Shown here: one piece after another, positions 1-11,247 of the stretch
Position numbering within the stretch: the first letter of the stretch is position 1
Layout: every line of letters begins with the position of its first letter
DNA from: Rugalucina vietnamica
Lineage: Eukaryota > Mollusca > Bivalvia > Lucinida > Lucinidae
Length of the DNA stretch: 64,000 nt
Reading direction: 5' to 3'
Assembly (NCBI GenBank): GCA_964017185.1
Contig: OZ024874.1
Coordinates: forward strand, 22,183,457-22,247,456
Program-made: the position numbers and the translations under genes
The notes under the pieces: generated by a model
Told to the model about the DNA's origin: nothing
What the model saw: only the letters and a program-made list of their open reading frames with translations
Databases searched by the model: none

Positions 1-698
1 GAACTTACTGTTCAACTTATGCAACTTACCCAACTCAGCTTACAACTCATCCAACTCATCCAACTTACTGTTCAACTTATGCAACTCATCGAACTCAGCT
101 TACAACTTATCCAACTCATCCAACTCACTGTTCAAATTATCGAACTCATCGAACTTACTGTTCAACTTATGCAACTTACCCAACTTAGTTTACAACTTAT
201 CCAACTGATCCAACTTACTGTTCAACTTATGCGACTCATCGAACTCAGCTTACAACTTATCCAACCCATCCAACTTACTGTTCAACTTATCGAACTCATC
301 GAACTTACTGTTCAACTTATGCAACTTACCCAACTCAGCTTACAACTTATCCAACTCATCCAACTCAGCTTACAACTTATCTAACTCATCGAACTCAGCT
401 TACATCTTATCCAACTCACCCAACTCACTGTTCAACTTATCAAACTTAACGAACTTATAGTTCAACTTATGCAACTCATCGAACTCAGCATGCAACTTAT
501 CCAACTCATCGAACTCAGCGTATAACTTATCCAACTCATCCAACTTACTGTTCAACTTATCGAACTCATCCAAATCAACATGCAACTTACCCAACTCATC
601 GAACTCAGCTTACAACTTATCCAACTCATCTAACTTACTGTTCAACTTATCCAACTCATCGAACTCAACGTATAACTTATCCAACTCATCCAACTTTC
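1..698. repeat. 60-bp-period minisatellite (CAACTCATC family)
   Basis: The block is tandem throughout. A 60-bp unit repeats in register, built as 12+9+9+12+9+9 bases around the 9-mer caactcatc/caacttatc and the 12-mers caacttactgtt and gaactcagctta. Because the period is a multiple of three, several frames stay open and give Gln/Leu-rich or Asp/Leu/Lys-rich reading frames that are not genes. It is cut by the window start, so its true length is unknown. It resumes, diverged, at about 1745. Confidence 0.95.
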
Positions 699-700
699 TA

Positions 701-1744
701 CACTGAAACAAAGTTATAAAGAGGCCACTTTTCAAACTCATTTTTTGTTTCTAAGCCAAGTTCAAAATTGCACAATTTTTTGCCAAAAGACGTGTCTTTC
801 AAGTAAGTAAAGTTCCAAAGTGTTAAGAAATAATTTTCTTTTACTAAAGGCGTTTTTGGAGTAAAAATGCAAAAATCAATGTTTTTAAATAAAAAATTGG
901 ATACAGCACACCATTTATTGAAATTAGGAACGGGTGTCATCAAAGGGGTCGTTACGGCTCGGAAAAACATCAAACATTCGAATTTTCTCTACTGGTAGAA
1001 TTTTTATGCATTTTTAAAAATCGCCAATTTTGAGATTTTTTGAAAAATTCATAAATGTGCCTCTTAAACATGTTGACCCCTGTTAAATTCACTTGATGAG
1101 GCCTGGAAATGAGAGATATAATTCGACTGAACTGTTTTTGACCATTTTCGAGGACCAACATGTCAAGGCTGCCGCAAACTTCCGGTTTCAATGCCAATTT
1201 TTAACGAACAAAATAACAAAATTTGTGGACGATTTTTTTAATTTTCAAAGTTTATCAGAGTCTAGTATTTGACCTAAATAATCGCTGAAAATTTCAATGC
1301 CGTGCTGCTGATAATAACGCAACTGGAGAAGAACAAAGTTGGTATGCAAATTGCATACAAAAGCTGAATTCCTGTTATTCAGGTTGTTGTCTTCTTGCAT
1401 GTGCAAAACAGAAACGAAGATTCTTATTGCAGCAACACTTTTGACTTAATTTTATCTTGCATCATGGCAGTCAGTAGCACTTTCAAATAAATTAAAATGT
1501 AAAAACACAACGTCATAATATGACATTTAATTTGATGTTAATAAAGTGTGACTTTTTGAAATAGGGTACCTTTACACATGCTTCGTCTGTGTGAGAAGTA
1601 TCACGCATTTTGGAATGCAGAAACTCACAGAGCCACTGTTAGACATTGGTTTATTCATATGATCATGAATTTTAATTGATCGTATTTTACTTTCTGAACT
1701 AGAAGACAAAATATGAGGTGGCCTCTTATAACTTTTTTTCAGTG
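701..1744. mobile_element. mariner-like non-autonomous DNA transposon (TA flanks)
   Basis: Inverted ends of about 28 bp (left cactgaaacaaagttata, followed by aagaggccac) are mirrored at the right end (gtggcctcttataac then ttcagtg). A TA dinucleotide flanks both ends at 699-700 and 1745-1746. The element splits the minisatellite, which fixes its boundaries. Two short minus-strand open frames (970-1197 and 698-973) overlap inside, but neither resembles a transposase I recognise. TA target and CACTG ends fit Tc1/mariner; the family assignment is inference. Confidence 0.75.
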
Positions 1745-2350
1745 TACTAAACTTATGCAACTTACCCTACTCGTCGCTCTACTTACCTGACTCAGCGTAT
1801 AACTCATGCAACTCATCGAGCTTAATGTTCAACTAATCCAACTTATCTAACTCAACGCTCAACTTTTCTAACTCATCTAACTCATCGGTCACCTTATCCA
1901 ACTCATCAAACTTACTGTTCAACTTATCCAACTCATCGCTTAACTTATTCAGCTCATCAAACTTAGTCTTCAACTTAGCTTGCTTAACTTACTCTACTTA
2001 ACAAACTTAGCTTGTCCTGTGATGCATATAACATATCTTTCTCATATAGCTAATTAAACCCAGACTTCGACTTGCTTAACTTAACTCATCCAAGTTATTA
2101 ATCTAAAACCTATAAAACTCAGCTTGCTTAACTTATACAACTCATCAAACTTAACTTAGATGCAGACATGTACGTGCATTTAGCTTTGCTATTGTGTGCA
2201 ACTATTGTAACTTATCGAACTTAGCTCAGCCCTGGATGCAACAGTATAACTGTCTTGCCATGTTGTTTTGATCAAATGTTCTTAAGTCCAACTTAATGAA
2301 CTTATCTTTTATCACTGTCAGCTATGACAACTTACAGAACTTAACTTACA
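1745..2350. repeat. Diverged continuation of the CAACTCATC minisatellite
   Basis: Repeated (c/g)aact-t/c-atc and tcaactta motifs continue after the inserted transposon. Substitutions increase and unrelated stretches intrude toward the right; isolated motifs persist to about 2550. This looks like the aged edge of the array that begins the window. Confidence 0.8.
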
Positions 2351-2674
2351 ATAGTGGTCTATCATACGTATGTTTGACGGCCGTTTCCTTGGAAAGGAAT
2401 AGTTAGAGCTTCAGGACTATCGTAAGGCCTTAAAACATGATGACAATGCGCAAAAATTTCTGTTTTTATAGCTTTTTCCATCTACATTTCGATTATGTCG
2501 TCCTAACAAAGGTAACTATTATAACTTACACAACTCAGGCAACTTAACTGCCAGATAGCTACGTAGACACCAGCATCAAATTTACAAATGTGTGACACAA
2601 TCCCTATATACCTACATAGCTATGATTGTCCCGAAATTTTTGGCCCATACAAAATACATGTTTGCTATTTGGCT

Positions 2675-2867
2675 TCGTACTTCATACTCCGTGTCCCGAA
2701 ATTAGACGCTCTTATAAGCACAGGACAAATAATCAGATGTGCTTTCTTCAGAGTAAAACAGTATGTGCACATGCCTGGATACATTTCGGGACCGGGAGTA
2801 TGAAGTACCTGCCGATTTTCCTATCTCCACTGACCACCCTTGATGGATTCTATTTATCTTACACAGC
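2675..2867. mobile_element. Fragment of palindromic element
   Basis: A 26-bp inverted pair (gtacttcatactccgtgtcc at 2676 and its complement ending near 2811) encloses about 85 bp. The following 2816-2867 stretch (gattttcctatctccactga...) is shared with the ends of the foldback at 27.87-28.04 kb. It therefore looks like one truncated member of that family with a different centre. Confidence 0.55.
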
Positions 2868-2869
2868 CA

Positions 2870-4060
2870 GTACCTGGTGGATACTCGAACCCCATGTGCT
2901 CTTACTAGCACTAAAAGCGATTTCGCATTGATAAAATGTGGCCCACTCACAATTTTAATACTGTTAGCCCACTGAGCAATGCAGATTTGAAAACAAACGT
3001 TTACCACTCCCATGTGAATAATTGTTAAGTGCGACAACGCCTTGGGATGACAGACAGAGGTAAATGTGACTGAAAATGTCAACATAAGTAGAGACGGTCG
3101 ACGCCCAAACTGGAGGTGCCATGATATCATGTGACTTGTTAGAGTAAAAAGGTGAGAATAAAACGCCATTGTTCCATTGATTGTAATATCTATGCTAAGC
3201 GAGCTACCCTCTCTACTTATCCGGGCGCTCTAGCGAATTTTTCGACAGAGAGACGAACTGTTTTTTGTGACTTCCATTGGACGAACATCAAGCTGTCTAA
3301 TTCCAATAAAAGATTACCAAAACGCAGTCAGCATTATCAGCAGGTGCAGAAAAACTGTTTTTGCATGATCCTCTTATGACGCAACGACGCGATTAAATTT
3401 ATTTAAAATTATCTGGTCATTATGCGCAAATGTTCTACAAGGAACAGTATGCGAATTTCAAAGCAAGATCTTTAATGAAACGAAAGTTATTCAATTTTTA
3501 AAACTGATGCGTTGGCATTTTTGCCAAGTGTATATCTAGTTAAGAATCTTGGTCATTTATTCCATCGGTCTAAGCTGTTGGAAAGTGATAGCTTAAATTT
3601 GGAGACTAGCAACGCTGTTTTTACTCATTTGTATTCAGAAGAAAAAAAAACACTTTAACAAAGAGAGAAATTATGCATATGCATGCATAAAAACTGCATC
3701 CTCCTAAGCTAATTTCAGACAATTTCCAAGGTTAGTTCTCGTCATGAATATCGTCTCAATGTTATATTCCTTGTCATTATTATTATTTTTATTATTATTA
3801 TTCTATATTTACATTTTTCTAAAACCTTCTTAGATGAACCATAAGATGTTCATCTGTGTTCATACATCCATGAACAACATCGTGTCACGCGACATCACAC
3901 TTGACGTCAAAAAACAATGCTCTCGCCAATCAAATTGGACATTGTAAACGTCGACGCCGTTCCGCTGTTTGTATAAACACTGTGTATAAATTATCTATCT
4001 GCTCGTAAATGTGATCGCCTTGGCGATTTTTCAACAAGCGATAGAGAGAAATGAATATAA
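2870..4060. other. No gene seen; unassigned sequence
   Basis: I see no splice-compatible coding exon here. A tRNA B-box-like ggttcgagtatcc occurs near 2890 on the minus strand in a weak context, and a short (TTA)n run lies near 3778-3803. The 155-codon minus-strand open frame across 2702-3169 overlaps repeat fragments and resembles nothing I know. Confidence 0.5.
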
Positions 4061-4066
4061 ATATAA

Positions 4067-4178
4067 GAAATGAGTTTAATTTTTCTGATGTTCATTCGGG
4101 GTTCATTCACTTTGCACGCGACCCACTGCGGTTCATAGCTCCATAAACATCAGCAAAAATGAAATTCATTTCTTAAAT
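4067..4178. mobile_element. Imperfect palindrome / small foldback element
   Basis: Left aaatgagtttaatttttctg is mirrored by right ...aaaatgaaattcatttc, and the inner arms read ttcggggttcat and ggttcatagctcc. A related partial copy lies at about 33925-34010, next to notum exon 8, so this is a dispersed family. Confidence 0.6.
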
Positions 4179-4451
4179 GAAATCATTTATAAGCATTATT
4201 ATTTCACACACGCATTGTATAATGCATTGTTACTGGTATCACATAGGAAGCATGTGAAGTGTAATCTTTTCAAGATAGCAAGAATTTCAAAATAATTTTG
4301 ACAATGTGAAATCTCTGAAACGCACTCAACTGGTACTGATACCTAGTCTTGAACTTATTTAATACTGTTAGACCAAGATCTCATTAATGTAATCCCTTCT
4401 GCGGCCTTTCTGTTTGAGCTTAATGTACGTTTTCATATTTTAGATAAATTT

Positions 4452-4634
4452 GGGTAACTGAGTAGCTGAGTAGCCGCCTATTGGGAAATAGCTGCTCACT
4501 CGGCTTAAGATATGTTTTGTGTTTTCTTGGCATAAGTACTTTAGTGTCAATTTAGTTTTGGCCTACCCCTCGTTTTTAGTGGATTTTTTTTCTGATTGCG
4601 CCATTTCCTGATCATTGCCTACTTGTACCCTTTT
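4452..4634 (+). repeat. Dispersed repeat family D, copy 1
   Basis: It starts gggtaactgagtagctgagt, contains gccgcctattgggaaatagc and the tail gcgccatttcctgatcattg, and ends cttgtacccttt. The same order of blocks recurs at 5497-5665 (inverted), 23295-23463 and 31552-31644. No coding potential is visible; the class (SINE or MITE) is not resolved. Confidence 0.75.
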
Positions 4635-4659
4635 AGAATAAGTTTTGCTTATGTTAGGA

Positions 4660-4950
4660 TAAGGGGTAAAAGAGAAGAAGATTTTTAAGGTTTTAACCAT
4701 ATATGGGCATGACGGCCATCTTGGTCATGTGACTTGGACCATTTATACAAACTTTAGTTCCCCTTCCTAAGGATGCTCCACATGAAGTTTGACATCGACT
4801 GGACCAAGGGTTTCAGAGGAGAAGATCTTTGAAAAGTGTGAACAACGACAACGAGGACAACAACGACGACCACGACAACGACGACGGACGACAGAGCATG
4901 GCCATCCTATATGCTCACCTTTTAAGCCTTCGGCTCAGGTGAGCTAAAAA
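4660..4950 (+). repeat. Dispersed repeat ending in GGTGAGCTAAAA hairpin
   Basis: A gac/aac-rich stretch (about 4840-4895) is followed by a terminal hairpin made of gctcacc and its complement ggtgagc, then taaaaa. Repeats with this closing hairpin are, to my knowledge, common in bivalve genomes; the transposon class is uncertain. Confidence 0.5.
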
Positions 4951-5496
4951 GTGATAGGTCGAGTAAGGCTTAGGCTTTTACGTACCTTGCTGTACCTACC
5001 CTTACCTATCTCGGTTAATCAATATCTTGACTTTAACCCTAGCCATCTCAAGCCACAGTATTACCGTAATCATAGGTTAATACCCTTATTGAAACCATAG
5101 CCCAAGATACCCAAGATAAGTATTAACCTTTTAAGCTTAGTCTTAGGATCGTGGTTAATGTTTAGGCAATTGTCAGGCCAATTTTGCTCAATAGAATATG
5201 GTGTTAGGGGTATCAGTATTTAAAGCCACGAGATGGTGCTTCGTTTGGTGCATCTATAGAGACAGTTCTATCAATGCTATTACTTGAAGGTCTTGTATCA
5301 GGCATCGATACAATAATCTACTTTCCTCCAGGGAGGGAAACTTATAATATTATGATAGTTAAGGTGTCATTACTGCTATGTCAGGGGACAGATTAATGTT
5401 AAACTGTTTGTCCAATGACACACTTGTTTACCGTGATGTAGCAATTTCTACAGGTATACATTGCTTTTATGCAACCACTAAACTGGCTGTGTAAGT

Positions 5497-5665
5497 TGAA
5501 AAGGTACAAGTAAGCAATGATCAGGAAAAGGCGCAATCAGAAAGAAATTCCCACTCCAAAAACCGAGGTGGGAAAAACTAAATTGACAATTTGGTACTTA
5601 TACTTAGAACACATATCGTAAGCGAGTGAGCAGCTATTTCCCAATAGGCGGCCACTCAGTTACCC
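5497..5665 (-). repeat. Dispersed repeat family D, copy 2 (inverted)
   Basis: Read on the minus strand it begins gggtaactgagtggccgcct and runs to cttgtaccttttcaa, matching the copies at 4452 and 23295. It preserves the tttggagtgggaatttcttt block lost in some other copies. Confidence 0.75.
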
Positions 5666-5669
5666 AAGG

Positions 5670-6930
5670 TTCAAACAGCACAAAATTTCAAAACATAAAA
5701 CAAATTGAAACCACAACAGAAGTATCGCCTTGGAGCGATAAGTAATATGAAATTACTGGGGGCTCAGTATTATACCATTACTGGAAGCCTCCTAACGCGT
5801 GATACATGGTGTATGTGTATCGATATACTTGCAGTGAATAAAAATTATATGATCGGAGACTTTACATTCTTTTAACGCTGCTATCAAATAAATTTATGTT
5901 TTGATGTTATAAAATCAACGCTATTTCTAACTGATGCCGAGTCAAAAAATAAACTAAACGCCAGTTATTCTTATTTTCACCATTCTGAAGGACATTTTAA
6001 CGGATATAATAGGCGAGGAGGCTTGAGACAAAATAAACAAGCTTTATTTCGGATTTACAAATCGTGGTTATGAGTGAATATTTCATCTAACACAAATGGG
6101 ACGGTAACAAATAGATTCATTTTGTTATCTACTCACGTTTCTAGAACATGAAATAAAATTACGAAAATATAGATGTACTACCGTTTAAGGACGACTCTGA
6201 AAAGACAAGTCAATTAGAAGAGCCATTTAATTACAAAGTCACCCAAAACTATGTATTTTATATACAGTTAGCACCCATAAGAGACTGATACAGCAAAACA
6301 ATCGATTGGTTATCCGTACTTTAATCCCCAGACTACCCAAAGTGAATTATGCCATTCCAATGAATACTTGAAAACGTTTCTTTACTTTCGCCATGGTAAG
6401 TGTTAGCTGCTAGAACATCAAATAATATAACCATAACATAGATAATAAAAATTGGGATTTTATAACGTCTCGAGGTTTGATACATAAATGTTTTAAAAGG
6501 CTCATATAGAACTATTGCGTAACATAAGCTTTTCAATCGAGTAACATTGTGCGATATATTACATGTACTTATGACTCTAAACCGACAGTACAGACTCTTT
6601 TGGATCTCTCTACACTGTAACTACCTTTATCACCGTAGAAGGACAAGAATTCGAATCGAAATTATGAACATTGTTTGAAAAAAGTTTTGCATCACATTAT
6701 TTTCGTTTTCAAAGCGATGATAAGCCTTGCGTATTTCAATTTGTTAACTTGGAATGATAACCATTTTGTTATATCTGCTACTATTGCTTTATTACACTTC
6801 CCGTCATATCAGACGATGGTTTACTCAGAAACTTTGATATATCCCCTTAATAAAAATAAAATAGGGACTGTCCCAGTATTAAACGTTAATTTGATATAGA
6901 GTAACGTTTTAAGATGGTGAACTTGAAGCC
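5670..6930. other. Intergenic sequence, no gene seen
   Basis: AT-rich sequence downstream of the lectin/CUB gene. Short open frames (for example 6675-6899 on plus) lack recognisable domains or splice context. The candidate poly(A) signal at 6788-6793 belongs to the minus-strand gene that stops at 6934. Confidence 0.5.
6788..6793 (-). terminator. Candidate poly(A) signal AATAAA, lectin/CUB gene
   Basis: Plus-strand tttatt reads AATAAA on the minus strand about 140 bp after the stop codon. The position is plausible for a short 3' UTR; nothing else supports it. Confidence 0.4.
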
Positions 6931-6933
6931 AGG

Positions 6934-7470
6934 CTAATACGGATTGAGATGTGTCGCCGTGGAATGTACATGGATCCGCTCCATCAGTCGCTTCTTCTTC
7001 CTCTTACCCTTCGTCTTTCTTTTCATGTTTTCTTTCCCTTTCTCAATCACTTCCTTGTCTGTTGTGGCATGATTCGAGGCACCATAACTCTCCCTTATCG
7101 CCCCTTCATGGTCCGGGTAGAACGGCAACGGATTCTTCTGATTTTCAACCATTATCATATTTAAGAATCCCAGTTTTTGTGGCTTTGGTGTTGCTTTCTT
7201 AGATTTTGATTGGAAACTTGTGTCGACAGGTGGAAGACGTCGTTCTGTGGGAACTTTACTAAGTATTGGTTGAAGTTGTTGTTTTCTCCCCGCAAAGCCA
7301 CTTTCAAAAATATCTTTCTCTAGATGTTTTCTAAACAGAAGTTGTGTGCTTCCAGCAGGTGCGCTACTAATTACAGGTGAATCGCTAGTAGGGAATAGGT
7401 AGTCTGGCATTGTGTCATATTTAGGTGGGGACTCTGAGCGATACTCTTCAACTTCGACTTGGCTCTTTGC
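6934..7470 (-). CDS. Lectin/CUB gene exon 7 (cytoplasmic tail, stop)
   Basis: Acceptor ttttactag. It starts AKSQVEVEEYRSESPPKYD; PPKY is a PPxY-type WW ligand. The tail continues hydrophilic and Lys-rich, ends THLNPY and stops at 6934-6936. The last 40 codons are clearly copied, on the opposite strand, at about 18510-18650. Confidence 0.78.
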   Translation of the reverse strand, partial: AKSQVEVEEYRSESPPKYDTMPDYLFPTSDSPVISSAPAGSTQLLFRKHLEKDIFESGFAGRKQQLQPILSKVPTERRLPPVDTSFQSKSKKATPKPQKLGFLNMIMVENQKNPLPFYPDHEGAIRESYGASNHATTDKEVIEKGKENMKRKTKGKRKKKRLMERIHVHSTATHLNPY

Positions 7471-10400
7471 CTAGTAAAATAAATTTTAAAAGTATCAAAA
7501 CATTAGATTTTGCTACAAAGCATTTTGTCTTTGATAGAATTTTCTGTTATATCAAGTGACATTTGACTACTTGAGGGTATCAGGTTTTCACTCCGTCAAC
7601 CGTCACATCTTATGTAATCTGGATACTGGGTAGTTTAATTCGTTTGCATGTGCTGTCAACTGGATATTTAATTAACTGCAAAGTTTGGTTTGAAAACAAA
7701 ATATGATGTAGGTCAAAGCACACATTTAAGGGTGGTGATGCTACGTAAACAAAGACTACAAATAAAGAAAATTCAAGCTTTGAAACAGAGATGATCAGTA
7801 CAAGATACTGATCAATATCACCCACACTCACCTGCTCTCCACATAGCAATTCTTTAATTTTCTTTCTGCACAAGCACATGATTATGAAAAGTGTAACCAA
7901 CAGCGCTGCGATCACTGCTATGATTATTATCTTCACTAAAATAAAACAATTTGATCACCATATTTTAAATCAACAATTTTAACACAATTACGGAGTGCTG
8001 CTGGTTTGCAGAAAAAATAATCACATTATAAAATTTATTTCAAAATAAAACAGAAACGTTGTGAACGTTGTTTTCGGAATTCCAATAGCACATATAACCC
8101 CACCTTTTTAATTATTAGACATTGCTATTAGACATTTCTATTTTACACTACATCCCTTATACTAAGTGTCAACCGAAAACAGTATTCATTTAAAAATAAC
8201 TTACTCATTCCATCCCCGGATTCTGTCGTATTAGTCCCCTCATCTGAACCCTCTCGTTCCTTAGAGGCTCCACCATTCGGCTCTTTATCTGTCTCACCTG
8301 ACTCACCTGACTCTGTGCTACTCATACTGCCATTGACCTCTAAACTAGTAGTAACATCTGTAGTTCTCGATGTACTGCCATTAGAACCATCACCAGAATT
8401 ATTAGCATTGGTTTGATTGTCGCCGGTAGTAGTTACTTGGGTTGTAGGAATATTGGAACCATTTGAGGTTCTATTATCATTATAGTCTTCAGTCGTTAAA
8501 CTTGTATCATTAGAGTATGTCAAACTGCTACTAGTATTGTGGTCTAAGTTTGGATCTACTGTCGTTAAATATGAACTTGCGGTAATAATTGACTCGTTCG
8601 TATGTTGTGTATCATTATTGGACATAGTAGTATTTCCTGCAATCCCATCATCATTTGTAGTGTTATTTCCATAATTATCAGTATCATCATCGATTGAAGA
8701 GTCATTGGTAGGGCGAGTACCATTGAGATTGTCGCCATTCAAAGTGTCATTAAGTCCATTGGTGCGGGTAGTGGTTACATTCAAAGTTGTATCTGTTGCA
8801 TCTGTTGTATTTGGCGCTGGGGACTGAGCAGTAGATGAACCATTCGTAGTATCAGTGGTATTAATGGTATCAATGGTTGTAGTAAAGGGGCTGGTTATAG
8901 CTAACGTTGTCGAGGTTGTCGTTGTAACGGCTAACGTTGTCGAGGTTGTCGTTGTGGTCGTAGAAGTTGTGGTACAATCCTGGCTTTCTGGGGACCGTTC
9001 TGACTTGGTAAGCTGACCACAAGAAAGAGTGATACTTGTGTTTTCAATTGTAGCTGAAAAAAAATACAACGTTAGAATGGATCGAAGAAGCAGTGGCACA
9101 ATGATAGCAAGCTAATACTAGGTTAAGCTGACTATAATATATTTTCACTTTCTATGAAAACGAAGGCAGACATGATGAATTGCATTAGTGTCTATAGCCC
9201 ATAGACACAGAATTTCAATTTACACACAATTATCAAATTTGCTCTAGCAAATCATCTGATAGTATGAGCTCTGGAAATTGCATATATACGAGCATCAATG
9301 CCACAAATCAACATGAGCATATACGCAGTTTGTTTCGCCTATTAAATGCATGCACCTATTGTGTCGTCTAAGTTTTATATGTTCACACTAACTTGCAAAA
9401 ACAAGGGATTTAACAAAGACTCAGTTTGTATTAATATCTTTACGTGATGGAGCAAATGCTCTTGTGGTTTTGCTTTAATCGACAGAATAGCCCCAGAACC
9501 TATTGGTAACACACCTTTTACCCATTAAATTGTTAGGTTGTGTTATGATTTATTTCATTGAGAATTCCGGGAACCTTCCCACAAGATACTTCAATTTTGC
9601 ATTGAAAGTATAGTGATTGTATGAAAAAATATAGTGATTGTAATGACAAAAACATCACCATCAGATGCTGTGAATATACGATTACCCTCCTAAATTAATT
9701 AGCCGAACAAAAACTGACGTTGCTTTGGTAAACAATTTAAATATAAGTTTAAGTGGTTATATACATTCTTTCACTAAAATCTCAGGAAAGCCATTCGACT
9801 AGACAGTGGCAGTTAAGGCGAACTGAAATATATGATAAGATTCTGAAAATTTGATTGTTATAGGATCCGCATTCTATTTGAGCTGTCAGACCATTTTCCG
9901 TCACGGTAATCAATGTAATTGTGGACAAAGCCTATGATTAAAGTATTATCCTTGGGGCATTAGCATCACATAATGTCAAGCTGGTGGACTTGGGGGGAAA
10001 AAGATTGAACTTGTCTTTACAGTGACCCTGTGCATAAATAATTACTGTCTCTATCGAAAAAAGTGGAATTACTTTAGTATTGTATGTCGTATTCTTATGA
10101 CCATGTTATAAAGAAATATAAAATACGTGATCACGTGCACAATTAATCTTGGCACAGGATAGACGGATGTCAGACAAAGAAGTATTATGTAAATTACGCA
10201 TTGAATTCATTACAATAAAAGCCAAGTTACATAACGTTGATGCGAAAAGTGTAAATAATAAATGACCATAAATAAACCAGTGCTTTATTTATGACGTAAG
10301 TGTCGTTGACACAGAGTCAGATTTGTAATTTTCATTTAATTATTAGAACAATGATACCTAGAAATTATCTTTTTGTTTTATTCACTTGATGCTTTAAGTC

Positions 10401-11192
10401 CATGTCAGCTCTGGTCAGGTCGGGACGTAGCTCCATTTAGTGGGACTTCCATCAAAAGTTAGGATGTCGTGCCTTAATGTTATAAACCAAAGCAAACAGC
10501 TTATGCTTACATGTATGGATTGTCAGTGTAAACCAAATTTCCAAGACAGGCATAGAGCTTCTAACGCTCAACCAGTAATAAGGGGCCGGTCGCTTAGTTA
10601 TAATCTCTATTTGAAGTCAGAAACAGCCCATTAATTTCTCACGGCCCTAGTGGATGTGGACCCCAAAAATGACGCTATGGACAATACAAGTAAGTTAGTC
10701 GCAATGTTCCATTACTATACTATTATTGTAGAATTCTGCAATGGTGAAAGGAATCATTGAAAATAAGTGATTGCAGCGAGAGATGTTGTCAGACAAACAC
10801 AAGTATTAAACAAATTACGTATTGATTGATTCACTATGATAAAAGGTCAACCACGTGGGATGATAGCATTTGCAGTTGACGTGTCAATGATAAGTAATTA
10901 ACAACAAACCCTCTTCGTGATCTGTAAATGGAATTGTTTGTGTAGGATGTACACATGAAGTTTAGCCAAATATACGACTGTATTGGCAAATTTGGATTAG
11001 AAGAGAAAAATAACGGGGATAACTGATGATAAAATTTACCCCTCGTCTGGCACCCTTGATTTTTTAGGTATGACTAAGGTTGTAAATCTCTGTGGTTCAG
11101 TGGAAATGGTTACTATCAAATTGCTTTGGATCTGATATAACGATCTTGCAGACATTCAGTGTTCTCTCAAAAGCAGAATAATTGAATATGTA

Positions 11193-11247
<55 letters not shown>

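Noticed and set aside
19-594. Gln/Leu-rich 121-codon and Asp/Leu/Lys-rich 64-codon frames
   Set aside because: Translations of the 60-bp-period satellite; no start context, splice sites or domain.
2702-3169. 155-codon minus-strand frame
   Set aside because: It crosses palindromic element fragments; no domain, signal or splice context.
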